This document shows positions 25,201 through 40,200 of a DNA stretch of 64,000 bases, piece after piece. Source of the DNA: Erythrocercus mccallii (lineage: Eukaryota > Chordata > Aves > Passeriformes > Dicruridae); the NCBI GenBank assembly GCA_013397435.1, contig VZRG01001069.1, forward strand, positions 187,159-251,158. The letters are read 5' to 3'. How positions within the stretch are numbered: position 1 is the first letter of the stretch; every line of letters starts with the position of its first letter. The translations under genes were made by a program, and so were the position numbers. The notes beneath the pieces were generated by a model. It searched no databases and had not been told where the DNA came from. It saw only the letters and a program-made list of their open reading frames with translations.

Positions 25201-28200
25201 CCTGCATTTTAGAGGAAAATGCACTGTAATACAGGTATAATTCTGGACATGCTGAATGGAAATATTTTTGAAGTATAAGTGGGAGAGGAACTAGACTTGT
25301 GGTCTTTTAATTTCCAGGGTCTTCAAGGTGCTCCTGGAATGCCAGGTATACCAGGACCCAGTGGCCCATCCGTAAGTGTGTGGTATCACCCGTGATCTAA
25401 TTTATTTCTGTAGCGGTTGCTACAACTGCCAAGTTTCTAGTCCTTTGTTTTGTCTTTCAGGAGAGTAATAATAAAATCTTACCCATTCTGGCTCTAGTAA
25501 AGTAAACTATACTGGTGTTGATGTTACTGAAAATACCACAATTGTCTAGACTTAAGGAACTTAAACAGATTTGAAGTTTTGACATTACTAGAGAAACTGT
25601 GAGGTTACATGATTTATGATGTGCAAACTTGCAATGAATTATGTATTTTTACCCAAGTTAGAGTCATGTTAATAATAAAATCTAAAAATAATTCCAGCTA
25701 GTCATTCTGAAAAAAAAACCTAGTGCCAAAACAAAGTAATTGGTTGGTTTCACAATTCAAAACCAAAGAATTAGAAGAAGCTGACAATATTTAAAGACAG
25801 TGAAATATATCATTAAAATTTTTGGTATTATTGGGAACGGTCCTCTTTGAAATTTTTTCACATACTCTTTTCTACATATGGGATAGAATCCCATTACATT
25901 ACTAACATTAGTTAGTTACGATCATTGTTCATTCCTAGGTTGCATGACAATGCTAATACTTCTTTCAAAAATTGTAGCACATTTAAGAAGTTTAATGTGG
26001 AATACATAAATTGGCATTTAGCAGTAAAACGTGATTCTCAGCTATATCAAGGTGCGCCAGTTAGGGTCACCACATTTACTATGCCAAGGTGAAAATGCAA
26101 CAGTGAACACAAGTTTTACCCTTCAAAGTACTAATCAGGAGGAAACAGCTGTTGGATGAAAGAGAAGAGAAATATTTAAACCTGAAGAAGAAGTATAATT
26201 AGGCTTAAACGACCTCCAAAAAGCATGTTTTAAAAACATAGTGACACTGCAAAAATATTGTGTTTCATTTTTTCCTAACTTATATAAACAATTCTGTGTT
26301 GTGCAGGGAGTCTCAGGAAGACCTGGCCATCCTGGTCCAGCTGGAGCAAAAGGAGAAAAGGTATTCCTTCTTCCTATTCATGGTAAAGGTCTGTAAAGGT
26401 TTTGTAATTCCATTACACTGTGTTTAGGAGTTTTTTAAACAAATGCAAGAGTGTACCAAGAATGTGGCATACATTTCAAATTTTTATTTGTGTTTCAGTA
26501 CAGGTACTTTCCCTAAGCAGTGCTGTGCATATGGGCTTGTATTTTGAAGTGCAGTTCTTGTGGTATATTTAAGTTGCAGAGAATTTTCTTTAGGTATAAC
26601 ACATTACATAAGGTTTAGGAAAGTGAAAATATTTTTCTGACATAGATATAACTAGCAACTGCTTGCTGTACTTCTCATTCTTTTACCAATATTATATTCA
26701 AAAGTAATTGTACAAGCATTGAAAGTTAGTGGGTGTTAGTTATTCTGAAAAAATACGTAAACTTCCTTTATACTCAATTTACACTGTCTTAGCACTGCTT
26801 TTTTTCAAAATTTTATGTGTTTATCAGTAAGTTGATATTGTCTGTTATAACTAAGAGGTCATTTCTTGGGTTCCTCAGATCAGTGAAATAAGCAGAGACA
26901 AACTGCTGCAAAATACTTTCTACACAAGCTCTACATTTTGCGTATGAATATAGCTTTTCTTTCAGTAGTAGTCTAGAATTTTCCAGCCATAGCACTGCCA
27001 TATCCACATGTGGAATTCTAATTGCCAAAAAAACCTTGGTATGAGTAAGAAAGAAAACTATTTTGTAAAGCTCTGAAATTATTTCAGTATAAAATTTGAA
27101 TGAAAGTTGTCTTCTTGCAGATTGCAATAACAAATATTTACCCCATTTTTTTCCTTTTTATCTGAGTGCAAAACACAAGTCTTTGATAATTCCTTGTTCA
27201 CAATTCACACTCAGGTGGGAATGAGAAGCCCCTGCTCTACAGCTTATGTCTCATCATTCTAAAAGTGCAAAAGTCAAATGGCTGAAGAGTAATGAAGTAA
27301 ACTGAAATAAAGCCCCAGTAAATTTCTCCTGTGTCCTTCATCTACACACTTGAGAACTGATCACATAATGAGCTTTCTAAAATAATAGGATTTTAATTCC
27401 CCATGAAGCTCTTCAAACCACTTTCAGGATGCTGACAGTTTGTAACAATTAGCAGGGCCATTTGAAAATTATCCTAGTATAAATGTTTAGTAAGAATTAT
27501 ATTTTTCTGCTAAGCTAATTATTGATATTAAACACTTAGCTTGATTTTTGCCACCTTAGTAATTTTAAATCTGTGACTTAAGTGTCTCACTGACATACAT
27601 TTAATAAAATGCAACAAAGCCAGTGAAAAATTCTGACAGACTTGTTCCAAATTATACAGTGTATTTATCTGAATTTTAGTGATGAGATTTTGAAAAGATT
27701 TTTGGGGATTTTTTTGCTGAAACTTTTTCAGCCCTCTACTATTCACAGACCCCATGATTCTGCTGAGGAAAAATCTCAGTAGCTATGCTTTTTATAATAT
27801 AGTCAATGCAGTTCACAACAGCAGAATAGGCCAGAGATACAACGGATCAATACTTTACAGTAAAAATCAAAAAGATATTCATTGTATCTCTTAATAAGGC
27901 AGATTCTTTTAAAAAATTGTAATTTATATTCAATATGTTTCTAAGTACATTGAATTTCTAAAGCTGTAGCTCTTCTTTATTTACATATGAATGATCAGCT
28001 GTGGACTGGCTTTTGCAAAATAATATACAAAGCATAAAATGAATGTTAACTTTTATCTGCCAGTTACTTAGAAATTCATATTAACAACTCATTTTCTTTT
28101 TTCTTTTTTTTTCCTTCCTCTCCCTCCTGGTACATATGAAATGTTTCCCAACCCAGGTTACCACTGTTATTTTGCCATCAGGAAGTTACTACCCATAAAG

Positions 28201-31200
28201 CAGCAAGTAACTAACAAAATAAAAACTGCTACAAAGTAATGATTCATGCCTTCCCTAAAGCTAAAGCAGGAACATTGCAGGAGAATTTATTCTTGACATA
28301 ACCTGCTCTTATTGACTGTATCTCTTGTTTATTGTTATTATGGTCATCATAGCTTGAGTGTGGAATAGATGTGGCCAGTTACAGTAAATGAGTTACATCA
28401 ATCTCTTGCTGTACTAGGGTAGTGAAGGTTCTCCTGGGAAACCTGGACCACCTGGACCTCCGGTGAGACATTTTGTTTTATATCTAGAATTTATATTAGG
28501 AACAATACACTTGTGGGTAAAATGTGATGTAATATAAAGAACTGAGTGTTGATCTAATAAAAATTAATATTGCAGGAAGGTAACAGTGTCTTTTTTCAAA
28601 AGGTTTCCATATTCTTTTTTTTCCTTGTAATTCATCGCTGAGTTCAGATCACTAAAATCTTCTAAGAAACCCGCTCATATTAGTTAACCTTGGTATCCAA
28701 TATTATTAGACAAAAATTAACAGCTTGGATACCTGAGAACCCAGGCAACCTAAGGAAAGACTGTGGAGCTCACTAGACTCTAAATTAAGTGGAATAGTAT
28801 CTAACACAAAATTTATTCTGGAGAATTATAATAATAAAAAAAAATTATGTACACTGATTTACAGGTTTCTTGGTTTATAATTTAAAGGGAAAAAAGTCCC
28901 AAGCTGTGTTGGTGTGTATCTTATGTTCTTCTAAATCTGGAATCTTACAAATTGAGAACAAAAAGGGTATCACAGCTTTGCTGAACTACAGGACTTGAAC
29001 AGGGCAATAGTTCTGCCTTTATAATTCATAAGTGACTTACTTGGTTTTTATGCTTTAAAGGGTATGCCTTACAATGAAAGAAATGGAATGAGCAGCTTAT
29101 ACAAACTGCAGGTATTTCTCTTTAATGTTAATTGCTTTTTTTTTCAATCCCAACCCAATTTTAGCTTAACTCAACTTTTAAACTTGCTGTTACAGGGAGG
29201 TGTGAGTGTCGCGAGTTATCCAGGTCCACCAGGACCTCCGGTAGGTGTTACCAGAAATCTAATTTCTAGTAGCTAATTGACATAGAAACAGAGAAGGGTT
29301 AGTTGCATGAAATTTGATTTTATTTGTGAAAGATTAAAACATATGATTGCTATTTAACAGTCTGATTTTATGTTTGTCAAGCGTTTTAGCCCATTTTGGA
29401 GAGTAGTTTATTTTGATTCAATCATTTCATCCTAGCAAGTAAAGGCTGCAGAAATGGTACATAATTTGGTATTGGACTCTTTAGTGAAAGTATTTTTATA
29501 CTAAAAAATGTGTATTTTTTTGTACTAATAGTATAGTATACTAATAGTACAGGCATAATTTTGTAAAGGATAAAAATTGATGCCAGAAATGAGAAGCTCA
29601 TGAATTCTGATCTGAGTTCTGTCCCTGATTCACTACATGTAGCTACAGTGCAGGAAAATATGTAAAAGTAAGAATTATATTGTGGAAGTAATACAGGGCT
29701 GGTGTCTTTCACACTGCAGAAGCAGCACCTTGCAGCTGTACAATGTTGCTTTGGTTCCATGGAATGAGGATGCTGTGCACTTATTTACATTCTCCTCCTT
29801 TTTAGCACCAAAGGCAATTTCTGTTTTGACATGATTGTCTCTTTGGTAACCACAGTTATGGGCTGGCAGCGAGAAACAGAGCTGTCTTTCTCTGTATTCT
29901 GGAACAGCAAAACAAAATCCAAAATATTACTAAGATTTTGTACTAAGTTAATCAGCTGAGAGGGCTGGAATTATTTATGATTCTAAATGCACTGCATTAG
30001 CGAAGTATACTCATAATGCAGTCATTAAAAAAACACACCTTATCATGTAACAATTCTTCTTTAAATGTGGCTTGGTTTGTTTGGTTTTTTTTTACAGGGT
30101 CCAAAAGGGGATCCTGGAACAGTGGTATGTATTTTTCGTTTTTGATAGAAAATTCCTCAAGTAGTTTGAGACATGGTACTTCTGAAGAACAATAAGAAAT
30201 CCAAACCTAAATCTTTCAGCAGTGACAGCAAAACATGGAGTTGTAAGACACTTTTTTAAAACAGTTTAATAATTTGTCTTCAAAAAATTCACAAAGCCTC
30301 TTTTTTTTTTTCACCATAATGTCTGGAAGCTGAATATATCTTTCTGTACCCACTTCCTACTCAGAAAACACCAAGTACCAGAGTTTAGGTGGGAAAAGTG
30401 AGATCTGTCAGAGACTTCAGGAAATCCAGACAACAATTTCCTATGGCTTTTGCTTTAACTGAGAATTGCTGGAATACTGGAATTATTGGCTGTAGGTTAA
30501 GTGTCCATGGTAAATTATCAATTTTCTTTCAAAAAATAACTTAAAGGACCTTCCCACTCTACTCTAAATGTTAAGCTGATTTCTTCAGTGAAGCATGTTT
30601 ACAGTTTTCTTTCAAAACTTGAAGACCTACCCAGGGATCCAGCCTGTGTGTCCCTTGCTGCAGAGTCACCTTTGCTTAGGGAAGAGAGCACAGAATTTCT
30701 TGGAGGTTGGTTCTCTGGTTGACAGTGTACGCTTATGTGACAGGTCTGTGCTACCTGCAGGTGCTTTAGAGGTGACCTTGGCTTGCAAGAGCACTGGAGT
30801 GGAGTCCTCTGTACATCTTTCATCAAAATAAAACCATTGAGCCAAATACTCACACAGAGCATCTGGGAAAAGCTTCATTTGCAAATCTGTGCAACAAGGC
30901 ATAACAAAATTTGCTTATCTAATAACTAGTTAGATGTTTTAGTAATCTCAAATTAAATAATCTGCTGTTACTTGCTTTCATGTTACAACCTTTCATGTTG
31001 AGTAAAGAAATTGTAATGTATGCAATCTTTTATTAAAAAAATAAAAAACAGGGGGACCCAGGACCAATGGGATTACCAGGACTGGAAGGACTCCCAGGGG
31101 AAAAGGTAGGACACTTAAAAAGAAGAAGAGATTTCTCAGTGGCCACTATCTGCAACTAAATGTTTTCTGAAGCCTTGTTTGGTTTATTTTTCATGTTTAA

Positions 31201-34200
31201 GTTAATGTTTCTGTGAGAAAAATCTTTGCATACTTACTTATATTTTCCTTTTTTCCTTTAGCGTGGGTGTAAATAATATACTCACCGAACATAAAATTTC
31301 ATTTTCTGCAAATGGAAAATTGTGTGTGGGAGGCCTTGTAATATTCTTGGTAGAATACTACTATCCATGATAATAATAGAGTTGATATTTTCCTATGTAT
31401 GGTTCTTGTTCTCTCTTGATTGTCTTACGTTTACAGATCATCTGTCTTGCTCTCAGCCTTTTGCTTTCTAATTGTGGAGGCTGATTATGAATTTAAAGAG
31501 AAGTTTTTCATAAAAGGCTAAAAAAGCCAAGATTCTGGTATTCATTTCTAAATATACCAAAGTACAAAACATTTAGTAGATAAATGAAAAAAATCTGTAA
31601 ATATGTTTTCTGTCAGCAAAACCAGTTTGATTTTCCCCATATCTTCTAATTTAGGAAGAAAAAAGAGTAAAATTTTTGCAAATGAATTTTTTTTCAGCTT
31701 TTTGAATTATGCTGTTAAATGACTGTGCAAAAGTACTTTGCTGAAACTTATTTTTCATCACAAAGAAATGTAAATTAAAAGTTTCCCTCTCAATGTGCAT
31801 TCCTCCTACTTGTTCCGTCAGTGACAAGATCTAAGGTAGGTATCTATACTAAGTGCTTAAAGTACATGAGATGGTTCTTGCTCTGGAATTGTACAGTTTA
31901 CAAGCAATTAAAGCCTAGTCTGATTTCAACATGAACAAACACAGGGAGACATTACAAGTCTAACTAAGTCAAAGTGGGGACAGGAATTAAATAAAGGGAA
32001 TAAGCAATGGATCAGATCATATAAATCAGCTGAGTGAGTGTTGGGTCCTCTCCCAAAGTAAAAAATATCATTTACTTGACAAAATTTGGTCAAACTTTCA
32101 CATTTGTGGTGCAAATAAGTGAACAGAATCTCAGAGCCTGCCAGTCCCAACAGTATAGTGCATGTTAGGTTTTAATTTAGAGCCATGATGCTCCCTTGTG
32201 TAGCAGAATGCCATCTTCTACAGACAACATTGGCTGTAATTTCATGATAATTTCATGAACTGCCTTAAGAACTTAATGTCCTCTGGATAAAATGCCCCTT
32301 CCCTCAGCTGTGCTGCTTCTGAAAGGACCAGAATAAGCCTGAAAAGAGAACAAAAATGTTGCAAGGGAAGTCTTAGGCACTTCTAGTTTCACTATCATAG
32401 CCAGCATACAGGGAACATACCACAAGTTCTGGATCCAGAAAACCCCTGGGGGAGAGTGCAGGGCTCCAGACAAGGAGCCCTGCCTGCTGCAGGCGCTCAG
32501 TGCTCCCCACTTGTTGTTCCAGAGGTGCATGTTGTGTTCCCCACTGAGTGACCACTGCCAGCCTCCAGAGCAGGACAGGTTGAGCTGTATCCTGCAAGCT
32601 GCTTCCTCCAAACAACAAGTCAGACATGCAACTTGTCATCTGTTACACTTCATGTAACAGAGTTAAGTGTTTCCAATTAACAGCAATATCATCATGCACC
32701 TGAACAAAGTGATGAGGATGAGACAAACCACTATTACTTATAAGAACAGAAACCAAAAATCCCCAAACTTCCTGAGGTTCTTATGCAGAGCAAATCACGG
32801 CTGTAGCTATGTTTACAGAGCTTTAGTACATCTGCTCCAGGTAACATAAACCCATCTCAGAAAAATGCTGTCCTGTTAGTATAGCTTCAACAGTGCCAGG
32901 GGTTTTCTGAAATAAATTTAGAAATGAAGAGCCTGATTTTTTCTTATATTTTTAACCAATGTTACAGTAACAGAGCATAGTGTTGCAGACCAACACATCA
33001 GCAGTGGGTGAATACCTCTGGGTAGAGTTTTGCCACTTGAGCTTTACATGTCTGCTTTGGGTTACAGTCCTGTTGAGAAAGACGAATTTGTGTCTGTAAT
33101 TCATCAGTTCCAGCCAAACAAACAACACTGTCCTAGCTTAAGGCACAGATGAAGGTGGCTGTGTGCTATAATGAGAACGCTTGCCCTGCAAAGGGCCGTG
33201 GCACAACTAGAGAATGTTGCCTTGTAGTAAATGGATGACTGGGTAGCAGGAAAGCAAAATCTTCTTTAAAAGGTACGTCTTAAATATGGGGATGTTGATA
33301 TGAAAGTGAATTACCCTGTGTAAATTTTGGTCATTGTCATGACCACAAATTATAATTATTTGGAGAACTACAGATAAGTCAGGGACTTTCCATCCATTTT
33401 CACGGGAGGTCTCACGCAGAGTCAGAGGGAAAGATTACATGAGAGAACCTAAACAAAGGATTTTGGTTACTTGCTTGAGTCTGTATAATGAGCCAGTGAC
33501 ACAGATAAATATTAGCATTTAGCCTGTCTCTTGTTCTCATTTTCAGTTCACTTCCTTGGGTTTTAATGAGACTCCACCCAGAAACTTCTGATTTGATTGT
33601 TGTAGTTTAAACATAGATTTATCTTTTCTTCAGGGTGACCGTGGACCAGCTGGTGCACCAGGAGTGTCAGGGACACCGGTATGTATACTCTTTAAAGAAA
33701 ACTCAGAAGGTTTTTAGAAACTGAAAAAACAGGCCAAGCAAGGTGCTGAGCTGTAGTATCTCAGTCACTGGGGAACACCAGTGCTTGGATTGTGCTTTAT
33801 ACATAGGTATGAAGATTGAGTTTTCCCTAAAGAAATTAGAGTTTTCATAGCAGCAAGGGTTCATATTATTATTAAAATGACAAGAGTGAGTGGGATGAAT
33901 ACATGATAAAGCTGGAATTAGAAGCTGCATATGATTCATTAAGAAGTGTGAGATTCTTCTCATTGCTTCTGTTTAATATAGATAAAGATGTTTTTTATAT
34001 TCCTGGACATCCACAAATTCCTGAGCATCTTTCTATCACAAAGAAAAAACATGAACATTAGTTATTGCGACCCACAAGGATCTTCATATCAAGTTGATCA
34101 AGCATTGGCTTTAAGGGAATGCTTTGTCAGCTATTTGTATGTGGTATTTAGAAAAGTTTCTGAAAGTCATAGAGGAACTTTGTTGTAGGTGAAAGTAAAA

Positions 34201-37200
34201 GTAACTAATAATAAATTGAAATTATAATTATTTGCTTGTGTTCCTAAAGGAAATGAAGATATTAGATTACATTCACAGTTTAATATAAAAGTTTATCCAT
34301 ATTTCAGGAGGCAATATGGAGTTATTTATATGCAAATAGATTTATTATTAAATTTTGGCATCTTCCAATACATTCAGGAGGTGTTTAAATTATAAATATG
34401 TATTTCATGAAATAAAGAGAAGTATGTGTCTACACTCCCATTTCCATTAGCCACTGATTTAGTCTATTTACTGTGAGTTCCAAGAGAGAAAATCATCTTA
34501 AATAGCCTAATTTCATTGGATTTTCCTAAAAGAATTGCACATTTAAGGGGAAAAGTATTTCTCTGAGTTTTATAGCAGATGTAAGAATTTCAAAGTTTGT
34601 TGTTCTGAAACATATTTTACACTGTTAATAATAATGCTGTAGTTGGTTAAAGATCACAGTTATGCATTTCCTATGCATTTCCCACTGGATATGTCCCAAT
34701 TTATTGGATGTTCTCTATTCAAGTTGGATAAGAAATATTTAATGAGGTCCCTTCTTCACTGATGGAGTTGCATTCTGTTGACTATATTTAGTTCTTATAA
34801 AATCCACTGAAACAAAATATTTCCTCCTGAAATAAATTGTTTGCTGTCAAATTTTATGCTAAGGAGTTTTAATTAACAAAATAGTAGGCATGTGAGACAA
34901 ATGTTTTTCAGTAGTCCCGGAGGAATTTGAGACATATCCACATGTCTTACTGGAAAAGAATTTGTCTTCCTTACCTGTCATTATTCCCTAGATTGAATAG
35001 TGGACCATTTTTCCCATCTGGGAATATAAACCTCTTATTTTCACTTTGGTGTTTTGCTGAGATTGTCAGGGAAGCTTGGACTGAGGTCCTGCAAGCATTG
35101 CCACCAGTGCTTATTTCAACGTGCCTATTTCAGCTTGCTTATTTCAACATGGACCCTCAGTCCAGCTGTTCCTGGTGTTGATGGGTTTGATGTCTTGCTT
35201 GTACAAGTCACCTGAGAATCTGGTCTAAGGATACTTTCAGGAAATTTAGATTCAAGTTGTTAGAAGAAAGGCATCCTACAAGAGACATTTAAAATCAGCA
35301 TTTAAATTATGTCATAAGAGAAGACTGTGAATTCTAGCAGGCTGAATATAAAATGAAAATAAAAGTGGCCAAAAAAGGTCATGAAGAAAATTTGTAAAAG
35401 GTGTTAAGTCAGTAGTAAAGTCACATACAAATAAAATCAGGACGAGAAATTACCTGAAGGAAGAAAATCTTGATTTTACATATACACTGAAAAATTTTGG
35501 TCTGACTATGACTTCTTCAAGGTGTAAATCATGGTGTTGTAAAAGAAAATTTCATAAAAGCATCTCAGTATTCAGGAAGGATAAACAAAACCAAGCTGCT
35601 GAGTAACATTTATAGCAAGAGCCTGTTCATTAAATACGACAAATATCTGGTAAAATATTTATTTTTCCTTTCTTAAAGCATTAATGAACAATACCATGAA
35701 TATTTCTCTCATATATATATACACTCTCTTATTTTTGATATAGAGAAAATTTTTATCTGGCTTCCTAATAACTTAAATCTGTAATATTCTCTTTTCACAG
35801 GGAAAGCCAGGATCCCCCGGGTCCCCAGGGTTGCCAGGAGAACCTGTAAGTTCAGATATGAGTTCTGGATTCTTACAATAGCAAACAAATATTTCAGACA
35901 CCTAATGCAAGATTTTTCATGCAGATTTACGTGTGTGTTTTCTTCTTTCTTAGGGTGAAAGAGGACCTATAGGAGATATAGGCTTCCCTGGTCCAGAAGG
36001 GCCACAAGGAAAACCAGTAAGCAATTTTATACTGAATATATATATTTTGTTACAAAAAGATGCATTTTAGTTTATCAGAAGTTACAAAAGAATGGACATT
36101 ACATCTTGCTTTGTGTTAGAGTAGGTAACCTGTGAAGAACACACAGAGCTGCACTGCTCAGTATTAACCATCCAAAAAAGAATTCCTGGTATTGTAGTGT
36201 TTTAATAGTTAATGTTACTGAGATGGTGCCTTTAAAGGTCTTATGAAGGTCATTTGGATCTTGTAGATATAAAGTTTCCTCTTGTACTTTTTCCAGGGGG
36301 AAAATATGAACCCAGACACTCAGTACAGTCAGTAAAGGATGGGGTGACAGAATAGGTTCTCAGTTTCAGTTTAGATGGAGAAGTGTGTGCTTCATGACTG
36401 AATAAACTTTGAGACTCCTCTGTATACAGGTGATGCAACACAGCAGCTGAGGCATTTAGTGTTCACTTAGGAGATGTCTAATCTGCTCCCTTTATGTAAC
36501 AAAAGTGTGACAGCCATATAGTCAGTGCTGTCTGAGCTGGTTTTAAAAAACTAATTTATCTTCTAGAAGGGGTTCAGCAAAGATAGTGCAGGACTCATTA
36601 TTTCCCCTGAACCTTGGTGATTTGGGGATGAGCATGAGCAGCAGACCTCTGCAGCTTGTCAGCGCATCTCCACATTACACTTCTGCCTTGAAAGAAGAGA
36701 AAATTTCTCTGGCTACAGCAGCAAATTAGCCCAAGGTGCCTAATCTGAGCAAAACTCCACTTTGCAGTATATGAGGAGAAAGACATATTCCTGATGTCTC
36801 TGCTCATACAAGTCATCCTTTCTCACTCAATGAAACAGAGTTTGCTACATGTGCAGATCCATAAATATCCTACTAAATTAAGCACTGCCAGAGCATTTAT
36901 CTCACAATTATCTGGCATTGTAGAATTGTTAATATACTCTCTGACATTATTTTGGCCTATACCAGCTAGGACTCTCATGCCACATTCCAGTCTGGAGGAT
37001 AATGTGGGCCTGGAAAAGTTTCCAGCAGACGCTGTGAATGCAACCACCTTCTTTGGGGAAGGAAATAGCTTTAACCCAGGAGACCAAAATTGTGCCATGC
37101 ATGTAATGTCCAGATGTGTAAGGTATAATCTCTGTAAGGTGTAACCTCTGTAAGGGTAATTTAAAGCAAAGCAGAACGGTAATTCAGCACCAAAGCTAAT

Positions 37201-40200
37201 ATCTAGAATAAAAGAAATCTTTCCTGTGGTTGTATTATGACTAGCTGGGACTGAAAAAGTGCATGTACATGTCCACAGATATTCCACATTTGCAAAACTT
37301 CCCTATAATTTGTCATTTAAAGTTGGATGATCATTAGGTTTGGTGCACATCTTGATGCTCTTTGTATTTTTATATTGTAGCCACCAAAACTACTGCTACT
37401 TCACCTTCAAAACATTTATTGATACAGCACTAGAGCGTCACTCTTTATATTTGTAAAACACATAAACATATTAATTTTTTTTCTTAGGGAATCAATGGAA
37501 AAGATGGGTTGCCAGGTCCTCCGGTAAGAAAACATGCTTTTGTGTATTTAACTCCTCACAGAAACCACAGCTGTTGATCCTAGACAGCTGCTTTCCATTC
37601 TGCTAACACATGAATATACAACAAAGCCTTGATAAATTTATCTTTTTTCAAAAACCATTTTTCAGGGTGCTGTGGGGAGACCAGGAGACAGAGGACCCAA
37701 AGGAGAACGTGTAAGCCCCTGTTATGATAAATTTTTCTCTTGTTACTGAGCAGATGAACACTGATCAGCACTTATAGGCAAAATCAAGAAATTAATTCTC
37801 TGTGAATTTCAAGCAGTCACCTAGACATCTAGGAGGTTTAATCCTAGACACCACTTTGAGGAATTAGAGTTGATTTAGCTTCTGCATTTAGAGGAAAAAC
37901 ACATTTTGTAGACTTTCTAACACAGTTGGCCTGGACAATGAAAACTGATCAATAGGCTGAAAATTGGAAAGCAGATAATCCAGTTGTGCTGCTGTCAGAC
38001 TTAGAAAAAGCTATGAACTTGCCTTGTTGTCATCCTTTCTATGTCACAAATACAAATCATGTTTTATATAAAACAAGCTTGTCATACTTAGGCAGCAGGA
38101 GTGCCAGTGCAATACCTGACTGCTTCCCAAACTCTTCAGACAATTCTGTTCATGGTAACAAGGTCATGGTAGGCAGGAATGAGTATGGGAGGTGAGAGAT
38201 GAGGTTATGTATATATTCACACACATATATATATGTATGTATGAAAGATGGTCTTCTTATGACATTACTAAAGTCCTGATGTCCTAATCAAATGGCTACC
38301 ACATTTATTTGATGACTCAGAGAAGTATCTCCCTGTTTAATCCAGAAAAGGAAATGCTGCCTTATGACACTGAAGAGACATGAGGGTTTAAGAATAATTA
38401 CAATTATCCCTTAAAAAATTAACTGTTTCCAATGTTCTGGTTTTGCCTTTAAGCATACAGGTCTGCATCTGTGAGAGAGATTGCAATGATTACAGAAAAT
38501 AAAGTCAAGGTTTTCCTGCAGCCATTATTATTACTGCTGTACAGCATGCTTCTTCACTTTGAGACCAGCTGTTGTAGTTACAGGAAAGAGAAGCATCAAA
38601 ATTGGAAGGACAGAATAAAACTGTTGAGGTTTTCTTGTCTAATATAAGAATGTCCTCATAGAATCCATTTAAAGAAGGAATAAGCCACCTGGGCTGAAAT
38701 ATTTTATATATATCCTTTGAGTGACTAAACCCTGCTGTTATTACTGCTTTATAAACTGAGTGACAAACTAGTTGAAAACATGTTTTATGCCAACCAATTT
38801 TCTAGTGATTTCAACAGATACAAGTGCTAGTGACTTGCTCACTTTTTGCTGTTATCTGCATAACCTGATCACAGATTGTGATGGATTAGAGCAGGTAGAA
38901 ACACAGGAAAGACAGCAGTTCCTTCTGCACAGAATTTGGTACAAGTTAAAATACAAGAGATAGGAGAATGCTAGAAAGGAGAAAGGCTGAATAAAGCAGT
39001 ACCTTAGGCAGAGATCACGAAACACAAATGTCCTGAATTTTTTACAATGCATAGTGGAGAGTTTAAAGAGAAATCTGGAGGCATATATGACCTAGTTTAT
39101 GAATTTTTACAAGGACCTTTTTCAAAACACAAAGAAAACACTGGAGGCAGTTTAAAAATGCTTGTTTGAAAAGTTGCTGTAGCATTTGACTTGCCTTCTA
39201 CACATTGGCAGGCTGTAAAATGTGGATTGTTTAGAAGAAAAGGATCAGCTTCACACTGCCATTGCACCATGATTCTAGAGAAACCTGCCTTTTTCTTTAT
39301 CTCTGGTAGAAGAACTGTCTATACCTACTTTGCAGGTTTATAAACCTGAGAACTTATATATCATAGAATCATAGAAAGGCCTGGACTGGAAGATACCTTT
39401 AAAGACCATCAAATTCAAACCAACCTGCCATGGGCCTTTCATCAGACTGGGTTGCTCTAAGCACCATCCAGCCTGTCCTTAATATATTTCCAGGGTTGGA
39501 GCATCCAAAGCTTCTCTGGATAACTTGTTCCAGTGCCCTCCTCACAGTAAAGAATTTCTTCCTAGTACCTCATCTAAACCTACTCTCTTTCAGTCTGAAG
39601 CCATTACCCCCTTGCCCTGTCCTTGTTAAAAATTCCTCTCTGGCTTCCTCCTAGGCCCCCTTTGGGTACTGGAACTAACTTAGATTAACTATAATTTACT
39701 AACTTAGATTAACTATAATTTTGTGTAAATGAAGATTTAAATAGTAGGCTTCTAAAGAAAGTTACAGGAAGTATCCTGGTATCTCTTGCCTGTGTGAATT
39801 TGAGCGCCTACATTATACCTATGCCATAACTGACATTTCTAGATCCTTGTATAAGGGCTAAAAACTTTTTGTACTCAAGTTCTGTCTTGAAAAGTGGACT
39901 ACAGAATCAAGCTATTCTTTTTTTGTAATTGACTCCAACATCAAAAGTGCAAGAAAACAAAATGTATTTTCAGAGACAAGGTTTAGCCTGTAAAATCATC
40001 TTCCCTGCATGACTCAGTGTGTTTCTGAACAGGCAAGAGTTTTCTCCTTAGCATTCTTGAGTAACATTTCGAGTTTGTTCCACTATGTGCAATGGTTTTC
40101 TTTCTGCTTTCATTTTATACAGGGAGATCAGGGTATTCCAGGGGACAGAGGTCCACAGGGTGAACGGGGGAAACCTGGCCCATCAGGGGAAAAGGGGGAT

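Noticed and set aside
36823..37287. 154-codon minus-strand ORF in a COL19A1 intron
   Set aside because: No recognisable domain or motif, overlapped by a 116-codon plus-strand ORF. The length is not exceptional for a window of this size.
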